Position numbers and translations under genes: made by a program. From Lentisphaerota bacterium (GTDB lineage: Bacteria > Verrucomicrobiota > Lentisphaeria > Oligosphaerales > JABHEG01), in the NCBI GenBank assembly GCA_018676675.1, contig JABHEG010000193.1:1-51821 (forward strand): a stretch of 51,821 nt of DNA. Reading direction: 5' to 3'. Under the pieces are notes generated by a model that was given only the letters and a program-made list of their open reading frames with translations, was not told where the DNA came from and searched no databases. Positions 44,172-51,821 of this stretch are shown in pieces. Each line of letters starts with the position of its first letter. Positions within the stretch are counted from its first letter, which is position 1.

Positions 44172-45479
44172 ATGGGAAAACTGAGTACGATCCTGGGATT
44201 CCTGGTGATGCTGGTCGCTATCGGCGCAGCCGTCCTCAGCTTCTTCCTCTTCACGGCACGCAAGGACCTCGCCGGACGCTCGGCCGAGCTCTCCGGAACG
44301 GTCGCCAGCATGGTCGGCAAGCTGGAGAACGAAAGCGGCACGACCTACAAATCCCGTATCAACTTCACACCCGGAGAAGGCGATCAGGCGGCCAAAGAGA
44401 CCGGTTCGCTCTCATGGAACGAGTACCGAGGGGCAAGGGATAAGGCCACGGGTGAGCATCCGGCCTACACGAAACTCCTGGGTGAGGCCGTACGCTTGGC
44501 CACCGACATCAATGAACAGCGCAACGCACTGGCTCAGAGCTTGGCCACCGTCGCCGCGGACATGAAAATCCCGGAGACGGACCTGGACCCCACGGCCCTC
44601 ACGAATCTTGCGGAAAGTGACCAGTTCACCAAGTCCAGCAACCGGATCCTCAGCCTCTCCAAAGCCGTTGTCGGCCGCGACGAAGCCATGATCCAGACGC
44701 TCCTAACCTGCGCGAGAGCCATTGACTTTGACCTTCCCACCAGCTCATTCAGGGACCGGGACGAGAACGTCGATGAGGACGGCGTGGTTAGTTTGGGTGA
44801 CTTCAAACACAGTGCCCCGCTACTTGCTTTCAGCGGGGAAGTCAGCGGCATCAACGAACGCTGCAACGAATACGCCAAAACGATCGTTGACGGTGTCAGT
44901 CGGGTCAACAAGTTCAAGTGGGAAACCCAGGTAGACCAGATCAGCGACAAGGAACAGTATGGCAGCGTCTGCACGTCCTTGCTCAACGATTTCGAGGGTC
45001 TGAATCAGCAACTCGTCCAGTTCGAACAGGCCAGGAACCGCATCACCTCCCTCAAAGTACAGATCGAAGAACTGGAGGAAGAGCAGGAAGCTCACAAGGA
45101 AGAGATTGCCGACCTGAACCGCAAAGTCGAAGACTTGAAGAGGCTCGTTGCAGGCAAACGCATAAAGGCCCCGCCTCCTGGCACGCCGGGTGCTAAGCCC
45201 GTCGATATCGACCCAGACATTGAGGGCAAGATCGTGCAGGTCAATGACGAGTGGAACTTCGTTGTCCTCAATCTGGGCAGGGAAAAGGGTGTGGATGAGG
45301 AGATGGAGATGCTTGTCGCCCGGGCCGATGACCTGGTAGCCCGGCTCCAGATCTCCAAGGTCCTCCGCAAAATCTGCATTGCCGAGATCCTCCCGGAAGT
45401 CCAGACCGCCAGTGTGAAAGTCGGTGACCGTGTCATCCTGCCGGATAAGAAAGTAGCGCCGCCGAAGAAGCGCCGCTAG
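44172..45479 (+). CDS. membrane-anchored coiled-coil protein, function unknown
   Basis: 435 residues, ATG at 44172 after GGGAG. An uncleaved signal-anchor helix (about 7-27, ILGFLVMLVAIGAAVLSFFL) is followed by a long helical region with heptad-like Leu/Glu/Lys pattern, strongest around residues 290-330 (LKVQIEELEEEQEAHKEEI). A C-terminal globular part of about 80 residues follows (KIVQVNDEWNFVVLNLGREK, then VKVGDRVILPDK), a beta-type module of the kind found at the ends of some exported coiled-coil proteins. The bulk should be periplasmic. Followed within 20 bp by a 36-residue membrane ORF and then a 51-residue lipoprotein, suggesting a small envelope operon. Family not recognised. Confidence 0.82.
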   Translation: MGKLSTILGFLVMLVAIGAAVLSFFLFTARKDLAGRSAELSGTVASMVGKLENESGTTYKSRINFTPGEGDQAAKETGSLSWNEYRGARDKATGEHPAYTKLLGEAVRLATDINEQRNALAQSLATVAADMKIPETDLDPTALTNLAESDQFTKSSNRILSLSKAVVGRDEAMIQTLLTCARAIDFDLPTSSFRDRDENVDEDGVVSLGDFKHSAPLLAFSGEVSGINERCNEYAKTIVDGVSRVNKFKWETQVDQISDKEQYGSVCTSLLNDFEGLNQQLVQFEQARNRITSLKVQIEELEEEQEAHKEEIADLNRKVEDLKRLVAGKRIKAPPPGTPGAKPVDIDPDIEGKIVQVNDEWNFVVLNLGREKGVDEEMEMLVARADDLVARLQISKVLRKICIAEILPEVQTASVKVGDRVILPDKKVAPPKKRR

Positions 45480-45496
45480 AGAGGAGTCACGGACAA

Positions 45497-45607
45497 ATGG
45501 GCAAGCTCTTCACAATAAGCATGGCCGTAGCGTTCGTCTGCCTGACGGCAGCCCTCGTGATGCAGGTGATGGAGTTCATCGACCTGGGGAATCCGTTGCC
45601 GTTCTGA
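45497..45607 (+). CDS. tiny single-helix membrane protein (36 aa)
   Basis: ATG at 45497 with GAGGAG eleven bases upstream, stop at 45605. The peptide has one membrane helix (about residues 8-24, SMAVAFVCLTAALVMQV) and ends with EFIDLGNPLPF. Too short for routine gene calling but has a good ribosome site and sits between two co-directional envelope genes. It starts with MGKL like the gene before it. Function unknown. Confidence 0.6.
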   Translation: MGKLFTISMAVAFVCLTAALVMQVMEFIDLGNPLPF

Positions 45608-45655
45608 GATTCCGCGAGCCCTGTTCTGCAGCTTCAGCCCCCAAGGATCCCACCG

Positions 45656-45811
45656 ATGAAACGACTGCTCGTCGCCATGCTTCTGGCCACCGTTACAGCC
45701 GTTCTCAGCTGCGGGTGTCGAACCGTGCCTGAAGACGAGAACGCCGTAGACCAACTCCCCTGGAACACACCTGCAGGATGGGAAGGCCAAGTCATCGGCG
45801 TCCCCTATTGA
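45656..45811 (+). CDS. small lipoprotein (51 aa)
   Basis: ATG at 45656 after AAGGA. Lipoprotein signal MKRLLVAMLLATVTAVLSC, with Cys19 (or Cys21) as the lipidation site. The mature 30-odd residues are acidic and end with DQLPWNTPAGWEGQVIG, a Trp/Pro-rich tail of a kind I associate with small PVC lipoproteins. The stop lies seven bases from the stop of convergent lpxA. Missed by size-limited gene callers. Function unknown. Confidence 0.7.
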   Translation: MKRLLVAMLLATVTAVLSCGCRTVPEDENAVDQLPWNTPAGWEGQVIGVPY

Positions 45812-45818
45812 TAGCGGC

Positions 45819-46646
45819 TCACTCCTCGTCCTCGATCTCTACCTTTACTTCCCCAATGCGTTTCCGGTAGCGGCTTGCCCGGCCTCCGGCCACGATTCCC
45901 CGTTCCGTTGTCTCCAGGAACGCCACCAAGGCATCGACCTCCGGAATCGCCGGACAGCCGGCCCGAATTTCAGCTAGGGCGTTGGCGCGGTTCAGTCCCT
46001 TCAGGAAGTAAACCTTGATCGCCATTCGGACTGCCCGTCGACTCTCAGGTGTCAAACCGGTTCGGCGCAACCCGATGGTATTGGGGCCGACGATCCGGTT
46101 AAACTGCATGGTGCAATAAGGCGGCACATCCTGCACGACCTTTTCCCCGCCGCTGACCATAGCGACCGCCCCAATACGAACAAACTGATGGATCAGTACG
46201 CCCCCACTGATGAACGCGCGTGGGCTGATCTGTACGTGCCCGGCCACTTGCGTGCTGTTGGCTATGATTACGTTGCTGCTCAACCGGCAGTTGTGGGCGA
46301 CATGAGTGTATGCCATCAGCATCACGTTGTCCCCGATGGCCGTCGTGCTCCCCGGGTCTGTGCCGCGATTGACCGTCACGTATTCCCTGAACACACAGTT
46401 CTCGCCGACAGTGGTGTAGGTGACCTCGCCATCGTAATGGAGATCCTGGGGCTCTCCGCCGATCACTGCGCCGGTGTGGATGCGCGTGCCGGCACCGATC
46501 GTGGTGTGCCCGGTAAGGTGGACATGCGGCCCCACAAGGCAATTCGCCCCAAGCACGACATCTGAATCGACAACGGCGTAAGGGCCAACCTCAGTTCCGG
46601 GGCCGATAACAGCCCCCTCTCCCACAATTGCGGTCGGATGGATCAT
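45819..46646 (-). CDS. lpxA: UDP-N-acetylglucosamine acyltransferase
   Basis: First committed step of lipid A synthesis: transfers a 3-hydroxyacyl chain from ACP to UDP-GlcNAc in the cytoplasm. 275 residues from the ATG at 46646 (a GTG precedes it at 46649). Left-handed beta-helix hexapeptide repeats through residues 1-190 (IHPTAIVGEGAVIGPGTEVG), the catalytic His in LMAYTHVAHNC, HQFVRIG and then the C-terminal helical domain with GLRRTGLTPESRRAVRMA. Presence of lpxA shows a lipopolysaccharide-type outer membrane. Downstream of tyrS by 46 bp and probably in the same transcript; lpxD, fabZ and lpxB are not adjacent. Confidence 0.95.
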   Translation of the reverse strand: MIHPTAIVGEGAVIGPGTEVGPYAVVDSDVVLGANCLVGPHVHLTGHTTIGAGTRIHTGAVIGGEPQDLHYDGEVTYTTVGENCVFREYVTVNRGTDPGSTTAIGDNVMLMAYTHVAHNCRLSSNVIIANSTQVAGHVQISPRAFISGGVLIHQFVRIGAVAMVSGGEKVVQDVPPYCTMQFNRIVGPNTIGLRRTGLTPESRRAVRMAIKVYFLKGLNRANALAEIRAGCPAIPEVDALVAFLETTERGIVAGGRASRYRKRIGEVKVEIEDEE

Positions 46647-46692
46647 CACTCACCTTGTCCCTATGGCCTGTTTGCCGTTGGCCTGTTCCCGG

Positions 46693-47973
46693 TCAGGCAA
46701 CGACTACGCGCCGCAGGTTCTTCTTCCCTGCCCGCAACATGATCTGCCCATCAACCACATCAGCAGCCGTGACCGTATACTTGTCATCGGTCATACGCTC
46801 GCCGTTGAGGTAGCACCCGCCGCCGCGAATGAGACGGCGGGCATCGCTATTGGACTTGCAGAGCCCGGACTCGGCAAAAAGGCCAACCACCCACATTCCC
46901 TCTTCAAGAGCGGCAGCAGTCACCGTGTGAGTAGGCAGATCGTCTGTCCGCTCCTCCACCCGGATCTCTCTCACCGCACTTGACGTTGTGATGTCGCCTT
47001 TCGGATCCGCAAAGCCAAACTCAGTGCCTGCAGCGACAAACGCCTTCCTGGCTTCCTCAGCGCCATGAGCAAGCAGCGTCGCCTCGTAAGCCAGGATCTC
47101 CTTGGAGCGGTTGATAGCCGGCGCCTCCAAGGCAGCAAGTCGCTTCACCTCGTCCATCGGCAACATTGTGAAGAAGGCGAGCAGTTTCTCTACATCACCG
47201 TCGTCCACATTGCGCCAGAACTGGTAGTAATCGTACGGGGACGTCCGCGCCGGATCCAGCCATACGGCCCCCGAAGCACTCTTGCCAAACTTCTCTCCGT
47301 CACTCTTCAGCAGTAACGGGAACGTGGCTCCAAAGACCTCTTCACCAAGCATGCGGCGCGTGAGGTCTACTCCAGCGATGATGTTCCCCCACTGGTCCTG
47401 GCCACCAAGTTGGAGCTTGCATCCTTCATCCCGCTTGAGAACGTAAAAGTCGTAAGCTTGAAGCAGCATGTAATTGAACTCGAGGAAAGAGAGTCCGGTC
47501 TCAAGCCGCTGCTTCACCGACTCAGCCGACAGCATGCGGTTGATGCTGAAATGCCGCCCCACATCACGCAGGAAGTCAATGTACTTGATGCCGGCCAACC
47601 AGTCCGCGTTGTTCACCAGCAGCGCCTGCCCCTCGGTGAAATCGAGGTAACGTCCCAGCTGCCCCTGAATGGCAACCGCGTTAGCGGCTATCTCTTCGGT
47701 GCTGAGAATCGGGCGTGCCTCTGTCTTCCCCGAGGGGTCCCCAACCATAGCTGTCGCGCCGCCAACCAGCGCAATCGGCCGATGGCCGCCAAGTTGGAGC
47801 CAACGCATTGCCATGACCGGGAGGAGGTGCCCAATGTGGAGGCTGTCAGCTGTTGGGTCGAAGCCCACATAATAGCTGACCGATTCCTGTGCCAGAAGAC
47901 GCTTCAGAGCATCAGCGTCTGTGAGTTGGTACAGAAACCCGCGTTCCTCGAGGATGTCGAATGCGTTCACCAT
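46693..47973 (-). CDS. tyrS: tyrosyl-tRNA synthetase
   Basis: Class I aminoacyl-tRNA synthetase charging tRNA-Tyr. 426 residues. The HIGH motif appears as SLHIGHLLPVMAM near residue 45 and the KMSKS motif as KFGKSAS near 235, the usual bacterial TyrS form. Tyrosine-binding segments YVGFDPTA, YMLLQAYDF and GGQDQWGNI are present. A C-terminal S4 RNA-binding domain covers about 355-426 (LCKSNSDARRLIRGGGCYLNG). ATG at 47973 (MVNAFDIL) with AGGA directly upstream. No T-box-like leader recognised. Confidence 0.96.
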   Translation of the reverse strand: MVNAFDILEERGFLYQLTDADALKRLLAQESVSYYVGFDPTADSLHIGHLLPVMAMRWLQLGGHRPIALVGGATAMVGDPSGKTEARPILSTEEIAANAVAIQGQLGRYLDFTEGQALLVNNADWLAGIKYIDFLRDVGRHFSINRMLSAESVKQRLETGLSFLEFNYMLLQAYDFYVLKRDEGCKLQLGGQDQWGNIIAGVDLTRRMLGEEVFGATFPLLLKSDGEKFGKSASGAVWLDPARTSPYDYYQFWRNVDDGDVEKLLAFFTMLPMDEVKRLAALEAPAINRSKEILAYEATLLAHGAEEARKAFVAAGTEFGFADPKGDITTSSAVREIRVEERTDDLPTHTVTAAALEEGMWVVGLFAESGLCKSNSDARRLIRGGGCYLNGERMTDDKYTVTAADVVDGQIMLRAGKKNLRRVVVA

Positions 47974-48363
47974 GATCCTACTGTCTAGTTTTCACTCCAT
48001 CGCCCATTCCGGGAAGCAGTCGCTCTCGGCCGAACAACGAGGCAACAACCACGATGAACAACGCTCCTCGACTGCAACGAAAAGCGATCGCCATGGGCGT
48101 GGCGACCGCCTTTGATCGAACCGTCAACTGACCGCCTCACGTGTGCGCGGCAGCTATCGTTCTGAACAGTCCTACGTTACACGCCGTTATAGCCGTTTCA
48201 ACCGCCAACTCACCGCCTCAAGCGTGCCCAACCATCTTGAACTAGCCCCCTCTGAGTATTAGCCTATCGATTCGCAATCACCGAACAGACTGACTACTGA
48301 TTCCTCTTGAGAGGCCCGCAGGCCTCCGCGGCCCGCAGCACTCAGAACGAGAAAGAAACAACG
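47974..48363. promoter_or_regulatory. divergent tyrS/aminotransferase intergenic region with imperfect direct repeats
   Basis: 390 bp, no gene supported. Two similar 26-base segments (48121-48146 and 48202-48227), both of the form CCG-CAACT-ACCGCCTCA-GTG, are 81 bp apart in the same direction. A TTGAAC at 48237 is a possible -35 for the plus-strand aminotransferase, but the -10 is poor. Confidence 0.35.
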
Positions 48364-49563
48364 ATGCAACTGATTTCAGACCAGATCGCAGGATACCTTG
48401 AGCGCTCATCCTGGATTCGCCGTATGTTCGAATCCGGCATTGAGCTCAAGCAGCAGTACGGGGCAGAGAACGTCTTCGATTTCAGCCTTGGAAACCCCGA
48501 TGTGCCGCCCCCTGCCCCGGTTGCCGACGCCCTGATCGCCCTGTCACAGGAGGTCGTTCGTCCTCTGGGTCTGGGGTACATGCCCAACGCCGGCTACCCC
48601 GAAGTACGAACCATGCTGGCCCAACGCCTGAGCTCAGAGCAGGGCGTAGAGCTCGGCCCGGAGCACGTGGTGATGACATGTGGTGCAGCAGGAGCAATCA
48701 ATGCATTCGCCCGAGCCGTCCTGGAGCCGGCAGATGAGGTGGTCTGTCCCGCCCCCTTCTTCGTCGAATATGGCTTCTACGTCGAGCACTATGGCGGCAA
48801 GCTCGTTCCCGTGAAATCTACGCCCCTCACCTTCGAGTTGGACGTGGCAGCCATCGACCGGGCGATCACGTCAAAGACACGCATGGTCCTGATCAATTCC
48901 CCGAACAACCCCACCGGCCAGATCTACACACACGACGAGATCGCGAGCCTGGTTGCCGTCCTGGAGAAACACTCCGAACGCCATGGACGCCCGATTTTCC
49001 TCGTCTCGGATGAGCCCTATCGCTTCCTGGCCTACGATGGGATTGACGTGCCGCCCGTGCTTGACGCCTACCCATACAGCGTGGTCCTCGGGTCATACTC
49101 CAAGAGCCTGTCCATGGCCGGAGAACGTATCGGTTACCTGACCGTCAATCCGGGCATTGAAGATGTGGAACAACTGCTGGCAGGAATCGTCTTCACCAAC
49201 CGCACGCTGGGCTATGTCAATGCTCCGGCAATCGGCCAGCGCGTTCTGCAGCACGTGGGGGCTGTGGAGGTAGACACCAACATCTACGATGAGCGGCGGC
49301 GAGCCATGGCCGACGTGTTGACCGGTGCCGGCATTCAGTTCACCTTGCCCAAGGGAGCCTTCTACTTCTTCCCGCAGATCCCCGTCGGTGACGACGATGC
49401 TGCCTTCGTGCGGACGCTGATGGAGGAACAGGTATTGGCAGTACCGGGGTCCGGCTTTGGGTATCCCGGCTACTTCCGGCTCACCTTCTGCATCGACAAG
49501 GACATCATCGAGCGCTCGGCGGAGTCCTTCAAACGGGCGGTCGACAAGGCACGAGCCGAGTAG
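48364..49563 (+). CDS. class I/II pyridoxal-phosphate aminotransferase
   Basis: 399 residues from the ATG at 48364 (MQLISDQIAGYLERSS); the frame extends upstream to 48307 without support. Fold type I aminotransferase: VFDFSLGNPDVPPPAPV at the N-terminus, TCGAAGAINAFARAV for the phosphate site, VLINSPNNPTGQIYT with the conserved Asn, FLVSDEPYRFLAYD with the Asp that contacts the pyridine nitrogen, and the PLP lysine in SYSKSLSMAGERIGY. Closest in type to aspartate or aromatic aminotransferases of the I-gamma/beta kind. The converging pheA next door makes a phenylalanine/tyrosine or aspartate role plausible; the exact substrate is not readable. Confidence 0.88.
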   Translation: MQLISDQIAGYLERSSWIRRMFESGIELKQQYGAENVFDFSLGNPDVPPPAPVADALIALSQEVVRPLGLGYMPNAGYPEVRTMLAQRLSSEQGVELGPEHVVMTCGAAGAINAFARAVLEPADEVVCPAPFFVEYGFYVEHYGGKLVPVKSTPLTFELDVAAIDRAITSKTRMVLINSPNNPTGQIYTHDEIASLVAVLEKHSERHGRPIFLVSDEPYRFLAYDGIDVPPVLDAYPYSVVLGSYSKSLSMAGERIGYLTVNPGIEDVEQLLAGIVFTNRTLGYVNAPAIGQRVLQHVGAVEVDTNIYDERRRAMADVLTGAGIQFTLPKGAFYFFPQIPVGDDDAAFVRTLMEEQVLAVPGSGFGYPGYFRLTFCIDKDIIERSAESFKRAVDKARAE

Positions 49564-49578
49564 GTCAACTCGCACGTC

Positions 49579-49600
49579 CCCCGGGCAATGAGGCCCGGGG
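49579..49600. terminator. GC-rich hairpin between convergent genes
   Basis: CCCCGGGC, six-base loop AATGAG, GCCCGGGG: an 8-bp perfect stem in the 73-bp gap between the aminotransferase (+) and pheA (-). No T-run on either side, so a weak or factor-assisted bidirectional terminator is the most that can be claimed. Confidence 0.45.
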
Positions 49601-49636
49601 CCATCCTCACGCAGACGCCGGCTCGCTCTGCCTGGA

Positions 49637-50707
49637 TCAATCCGGGGCCCCGCCCCGCGGATAGCTCCCCATGATCTTCACAAACTGGCAGTGCTCCCCG
49701 AGGCCCTCAAGCGACTCCTGGACATTCTCCTCGGACAAGTGCCCAAGGAAATCAACGAAGAAGTAATACTCCCAACTCTTCCGGCGAGACGGGCGACTCT
49801 CGATGAATGTCATACTGATCTCATGCTCACTCAGTGGCTTGAGGCTGTCGTAGAGCGCCCCTACACGATCACGTACCACAAACAGAATCGATGTCTTGTC
49901 ATCACCGGTCTGCTTGGGTTCCTGCTTGCCAAGGACAAGGAAGCGGGTCGTGTTGTCAGTGAGGTCCTCAATGTTGGCTTCCTGGATCTCCAGTCCGTAG
50001 CGCTCTGCCGCCAGCGAACTGGCCAACGCGCCTGCGTCCTCCTCGTGCGAAGAGCGGGCGGCAGCCTCAGTTGTGCTCGACACCTCGATCAGCGGCACTC
50101 CCGGGAGATTGCTCTGCAACCAGCGCCGACATTGTCCGAAAACCTGCGGGTGACTGTAAATCACCCGGAGCTTCCCCTTGGCCGAATGGCTCAACAGGTT
50201 GTGATGGACAACCATGTTGACTTCCGCACAGATCTTCACACTTGAGTCCAGGAACATATCAAGCGTGTGCGTTACCGCCCCTTCCGTGGAGTTCTCCACC
50301 GGGACGACCCCATAGCTCACATGGTCTCGCTCGACCGCATCGAACACGTCAGCAATTGTCCGTTTCGACAGGTAATGCGCATTTCGGCCGAACTTGTTGA
50401 GAGCTGCCTGATGTGTGAACGTGCTCTCAGGCCCCAGAAAGGCAATCCCCAAGGGATCCTCGAGCAACCGGGCAGCCGAAATGATCTCCCGGTACACAGC
50501 CCGCAGAGTTGCACTATCCATCGGCCCTTCATTGAGCTCAGCCAGACGCTTCAAGAGCAGTGATTCCCGCTCCGGAACGTAGACCTCGAGCCCGCGCTCA
50601 CGCTTGTACTCCCCCACATCCAGCACATGCTGAAAACGTTGATTCAGAAGGCCGACAATCTGGGCATCCAGACGATCAATCTCTGTTCGGATTGCTTCAA
50701 GGTCCAT
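49637..50707 (-). CDS. pheA: bifunctional chorismate mutase/prephenate dehydratase (P-protein)
   Basis: Makes phenylpyruvate from chorismate. 356 residues in three parts: an AroQ-type chorismate mutase helix domain (about 1-85, IRTEIDRLDAQIVGLLNQRF, SATLRAVYREIISAARLLE); a prephenate dehydratase domain (about 90-270) with IAFLGPESTFTHQAALN, VVPVENSTEGAV and the catalytic TRF motif in DNTTRFLVLG; and a C-terminal ACT domain (about 280-356) with FIESRPSRRKSWEYYFFVDF, whose ESRP motif is used for phenylalanine feedback. ATG at 50707. Transcribed separately from rplU, which has its own terminator 65 bp upstream. Confidence 0.96.
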   Translation of the reverse strand: MDLEAIRTEIDRLDAQIVGLLNQRFQHVLDVGEYKRERGLEVYVPERESLLLKRLAELNEGPMDSATLRAVYREIISAARLLEDPLGIAFLGPESTFTHQAALNKFGRNAHYLSKRTIADVFDAVERDHVSYGVVPVENSTEGAVTHTLDMFLDSSVKICAEVNMVVHHNLLSHSAKGKLRVIYSHPQVFGQCRRWLQSNLPGVPLIEVSSTTEAAARSSHEEDAGALASSLAAERYGLEIQEANIEDLTDNTTRFLVLGKQEPKQTGDDKTSILFVVRDRVGALYDSLKPLSEHEISMTFIESRPSRRKSWEYYFFVDFLGHLSEENVQESLEGLGEHCQFVKIMGSYPRGGAPD

Positions 50708-50771
50708 GATTTATCCTGCCCCATCATCTTGGCGGACGACACATCAGGCAACACACTGGAACGCAGACAGC

Positions 50772-50812
50772 AAAAAGCCGCGACGATCAGATTACTCACG
50801 ATCGTCGCGGCC
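50772..50812 (-). terminator. intrinsic terminator of rplU
   Basis: Perfect 12-bp stem (GCCGCGACGATC at 50777-50788 and its complement at 50800-50811) with an 11-base loop, followed on the minus strand by five T (50772-50776). Lies 60 bp after the rplU stop and before pheA. Confidence 0.9.
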
Positions 50813-50871
50813 TGAATAGCGTATCCGCTGCCGCGCCGACCAATCGGCCCGCAGGCAACAACACCGTCGAG

Positions 50872-51477
50872 TTACTCGGCGGCGGGCTTCTCGTCGTCGT
50901 CCTCAGCGGGGGCTTCCTCAGAAGCTTCTGGCTCCGCTTCGGTCGCTTCAGCTGCGGGAGTCTCTTCGACCTCAGCGGCCGGCTCCTCAGTCACGGCATC
51001 CTCGACAACTGCAGCCTCTTCAGCCGCCACGGCTTCTTCGACAGCCGGAGTTTCCTCGACGGCCTCAGGCTCGACGGCCTCAGGCTCAACGGCCTCAGGC
51101 TCAACGGCCTCAGGCTCAACGGCCTCAGGCTCAACAGCTTCAGGAGCACTGAAACACTCGGCCCCAACCGTGATGCCCTTGACACTCACACGGGTCAGTT
51201 CCTGGCGGTGCCCCTTCTTCCGACGACAGCGTTTCCGACGCTTCATTTTGAAGGCTATCACCTTCTTGCCGCGGTAGTGCTCCAGAATCTCAAGCTCAAC
51301 CTTGGCGCCTTCAACGATGGGCGCACCCAGCGTCACTCCGTCGTCAGTCCGAACCATCAGCACCCGGTCTTCGAGCATGACTGTCTCACCGGGATTTCCA
51401 GACATCCGGTTGACCGCAAGCACGTCGCCAGGCTGGACTCGGAACTGTCGACCACTCTCATCCATGATCGCGTACAT
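50872..51477 (-). CDS. rplU: 50S ribosomal protein L21 with long acidic repeat tail
   Basis: 201 residues against about 103 for normal L21. Residues 1-105 are a complete L21: MYAIMDESGRQFRVQPGDVL, VEGAKVELEILEHYRGKKV, the basic KMKRRKRCRRKKGHRQ segment and a final VKGITVG-type strand. From about 106 to the end is an acidic Glu/Ala/Pro/Val tail with six copies of EAVEP or close variants, encoded by a 15-bp tandem repeat. ATG at 51477 with GGAG upstream. rpmA (L27), the usual neighbour, is missing: the gene is monocistronic, with its own promoter and a strong terminator. The tail is probably disordered on the ribosome surface. Confidence 0.93.
   Translation of the reverse strand: MYAIMDESGRQFRVQPGDVLAVNRMSGNPGETVMLEDRVLMVRTDDGVTLGAPIVEGAKVELEILEHYRGKKVIAFKMKRRKRCRRKKGHRQELTRVSVKGITVGAECFSAPEAVEPEAVEPEAVEPEAVEPEAVEPEAVEETPAVEEAVAAEEAAVVEDAVTEEPAAEVEETPAAEATEAEPEASEEAPAEDDDEKPAAE
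51061..51135 (-). repeat. five tandem 15-bp repeats inside rplU
   Basis: Five in-frame copies of a 15-bp unit, GGCCTCAGGCTCAAC on the plus strand; the first differs by one base, and a decayed partial copy follows to about 51144. Each unit encodes one EAVEP pentapeptide. Four copies are identical at the DNA level, including third positions, so the expansion is recent or maintained by slippage. Confidence 0.92.
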
Positions 51478-51821
51478 GAAACGTCTCCGTCTATTACACC
51501 ATCCTCAGGGATCCATTCCAAGGGACGGCAGGCAAACCGCCTTGAATACCCAAAAAGAACAGAAATGTAGTCCCTCTATCGGCAGTTTCAATGCTCACAC
51601 ACTGAGATGGCCTCCACAAATGTCTCTCGATCGAAGAAAAGTGGCCCGACAAGGGGCAAACAACGCGACAGGTCCCCTCTCGCCACGGCACGAGTGCCTC
51701 CACGCGATCCCCCGTTGAATTGGTTTTAGTAGCCGTTCACGGGGGTGAGGTCAAGCCCGATTTCACGTTGTTGTGAAAGAAGCGCGACTTTCTTTCGGGA
51801 GACGGCTGGGATCTAACACAC
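51478..51821 (-). promoter_or_regulatory. rplU promoter region
   Basis: On the minus strand, -35 TTGAAA (51586-51591), 16-bp spacer, -10 TACATT (51564-51569), giving a leader of roughly 80 bases to the rplU ATG at 51477. The remaining sequence to the window end (51592-51821) shows no gene; near 51770-51800 a GAAAGA/TCTTTC pair could form a weak hairpin. Confidence 0.5.

Noticed and set aside
51061..51135. Tandem repeats as a CRISPR or mobile repeat.
   Set aside because: Units are contiguous, 15 bp and in frame with rplU; they encode a pentapeptide repeat, with no spacers.

Overview
The window looks like a chromosomal segment of a Gram-negative, respiring bacterium. An lpxA gene implies lipid A, and ExbB/ExbD-type energy transducers imply an outer membrane. 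There is a full 2-oxoglutarate dehydrogenase, succinate dehydrogenase subunits A and B, and a proton-translocating transhydrogenase. A PurF relative of a type I associate with Bacteroidota/PVC-type genomes, a TPR-ExbB-ExbD-VWA cluster and a deiodinase-like selenoprotein together suggest a PVC-superphylum relative (Lentisphaerota, Kiritimatiellota or Verrucomicrobiota). That placement is inference. I saw no rRNA, tRNA, CRISPR array, phage or insertion sequence.

Layout. 1-1975 (+): two broken genes, the tail of an SGNH hydrolase and a neutral-ceramidase-like gene split over three frames. 2092-17934 (-): one 12-gene run, pntAA-pntAB-pntB-fumC-sdhA-sdhB-sucC-sucD-sucA-sucB-lpdA-gltA, carrying most of the oxidative TCA cycle plus transhydrogenase; aconitase, isocitrate dehydrogenase, malate dehydrogenase and the succinate dehydrogenase membrane anchor are absent. 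18610-23188 (+): an FtsK-type translocase without membrane segments, an LRV-type repeat protein and two small related proline-rich proteins. 23182-30069 (-): an SH3-domain protein, a PurF-like protein lacking the usual N-terminal cysteine, a Gfo/Idh/MocA oxidoreductase, and a GntR-ABC ATPase-permease operon with a visible promoter and operator. 30478-37530 (+): two periplasmic TPR-type proteins, ExbB, two ExbD and a VWA protein with a TonB-like N-terminus, followed at 37641-38312 by a gene whose in-frame TGA is almost certainly selenocysteine (iodothyronine-deiodinase family).

The right end is mixed. It holds an SGNH hydrolase (-), then (+) an STI1-like exported protein, an M14-like peptidase, a lipoprotein, aroE, a prepilin peptidase with a large insert, a coiled-coil membrane protein and two tiny membrane/lipoprotein ORFs. 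Next come lpxA and tyrS (-), an aminotransferase (+), pheA (-) and rplU (-). rplU encodes L21 with a long acidic, repeat-bearing tail.

The most interesting points are the deiodinase-like selenoprotein, the ExbB/ExbD/TonB-VWA export-side machine next to it, the giant TCA operon with an apparent AUC start for sucC, and the PurF paralogue without its nucleophile. All assignments rest on reading motifs by eye; no database search was run.
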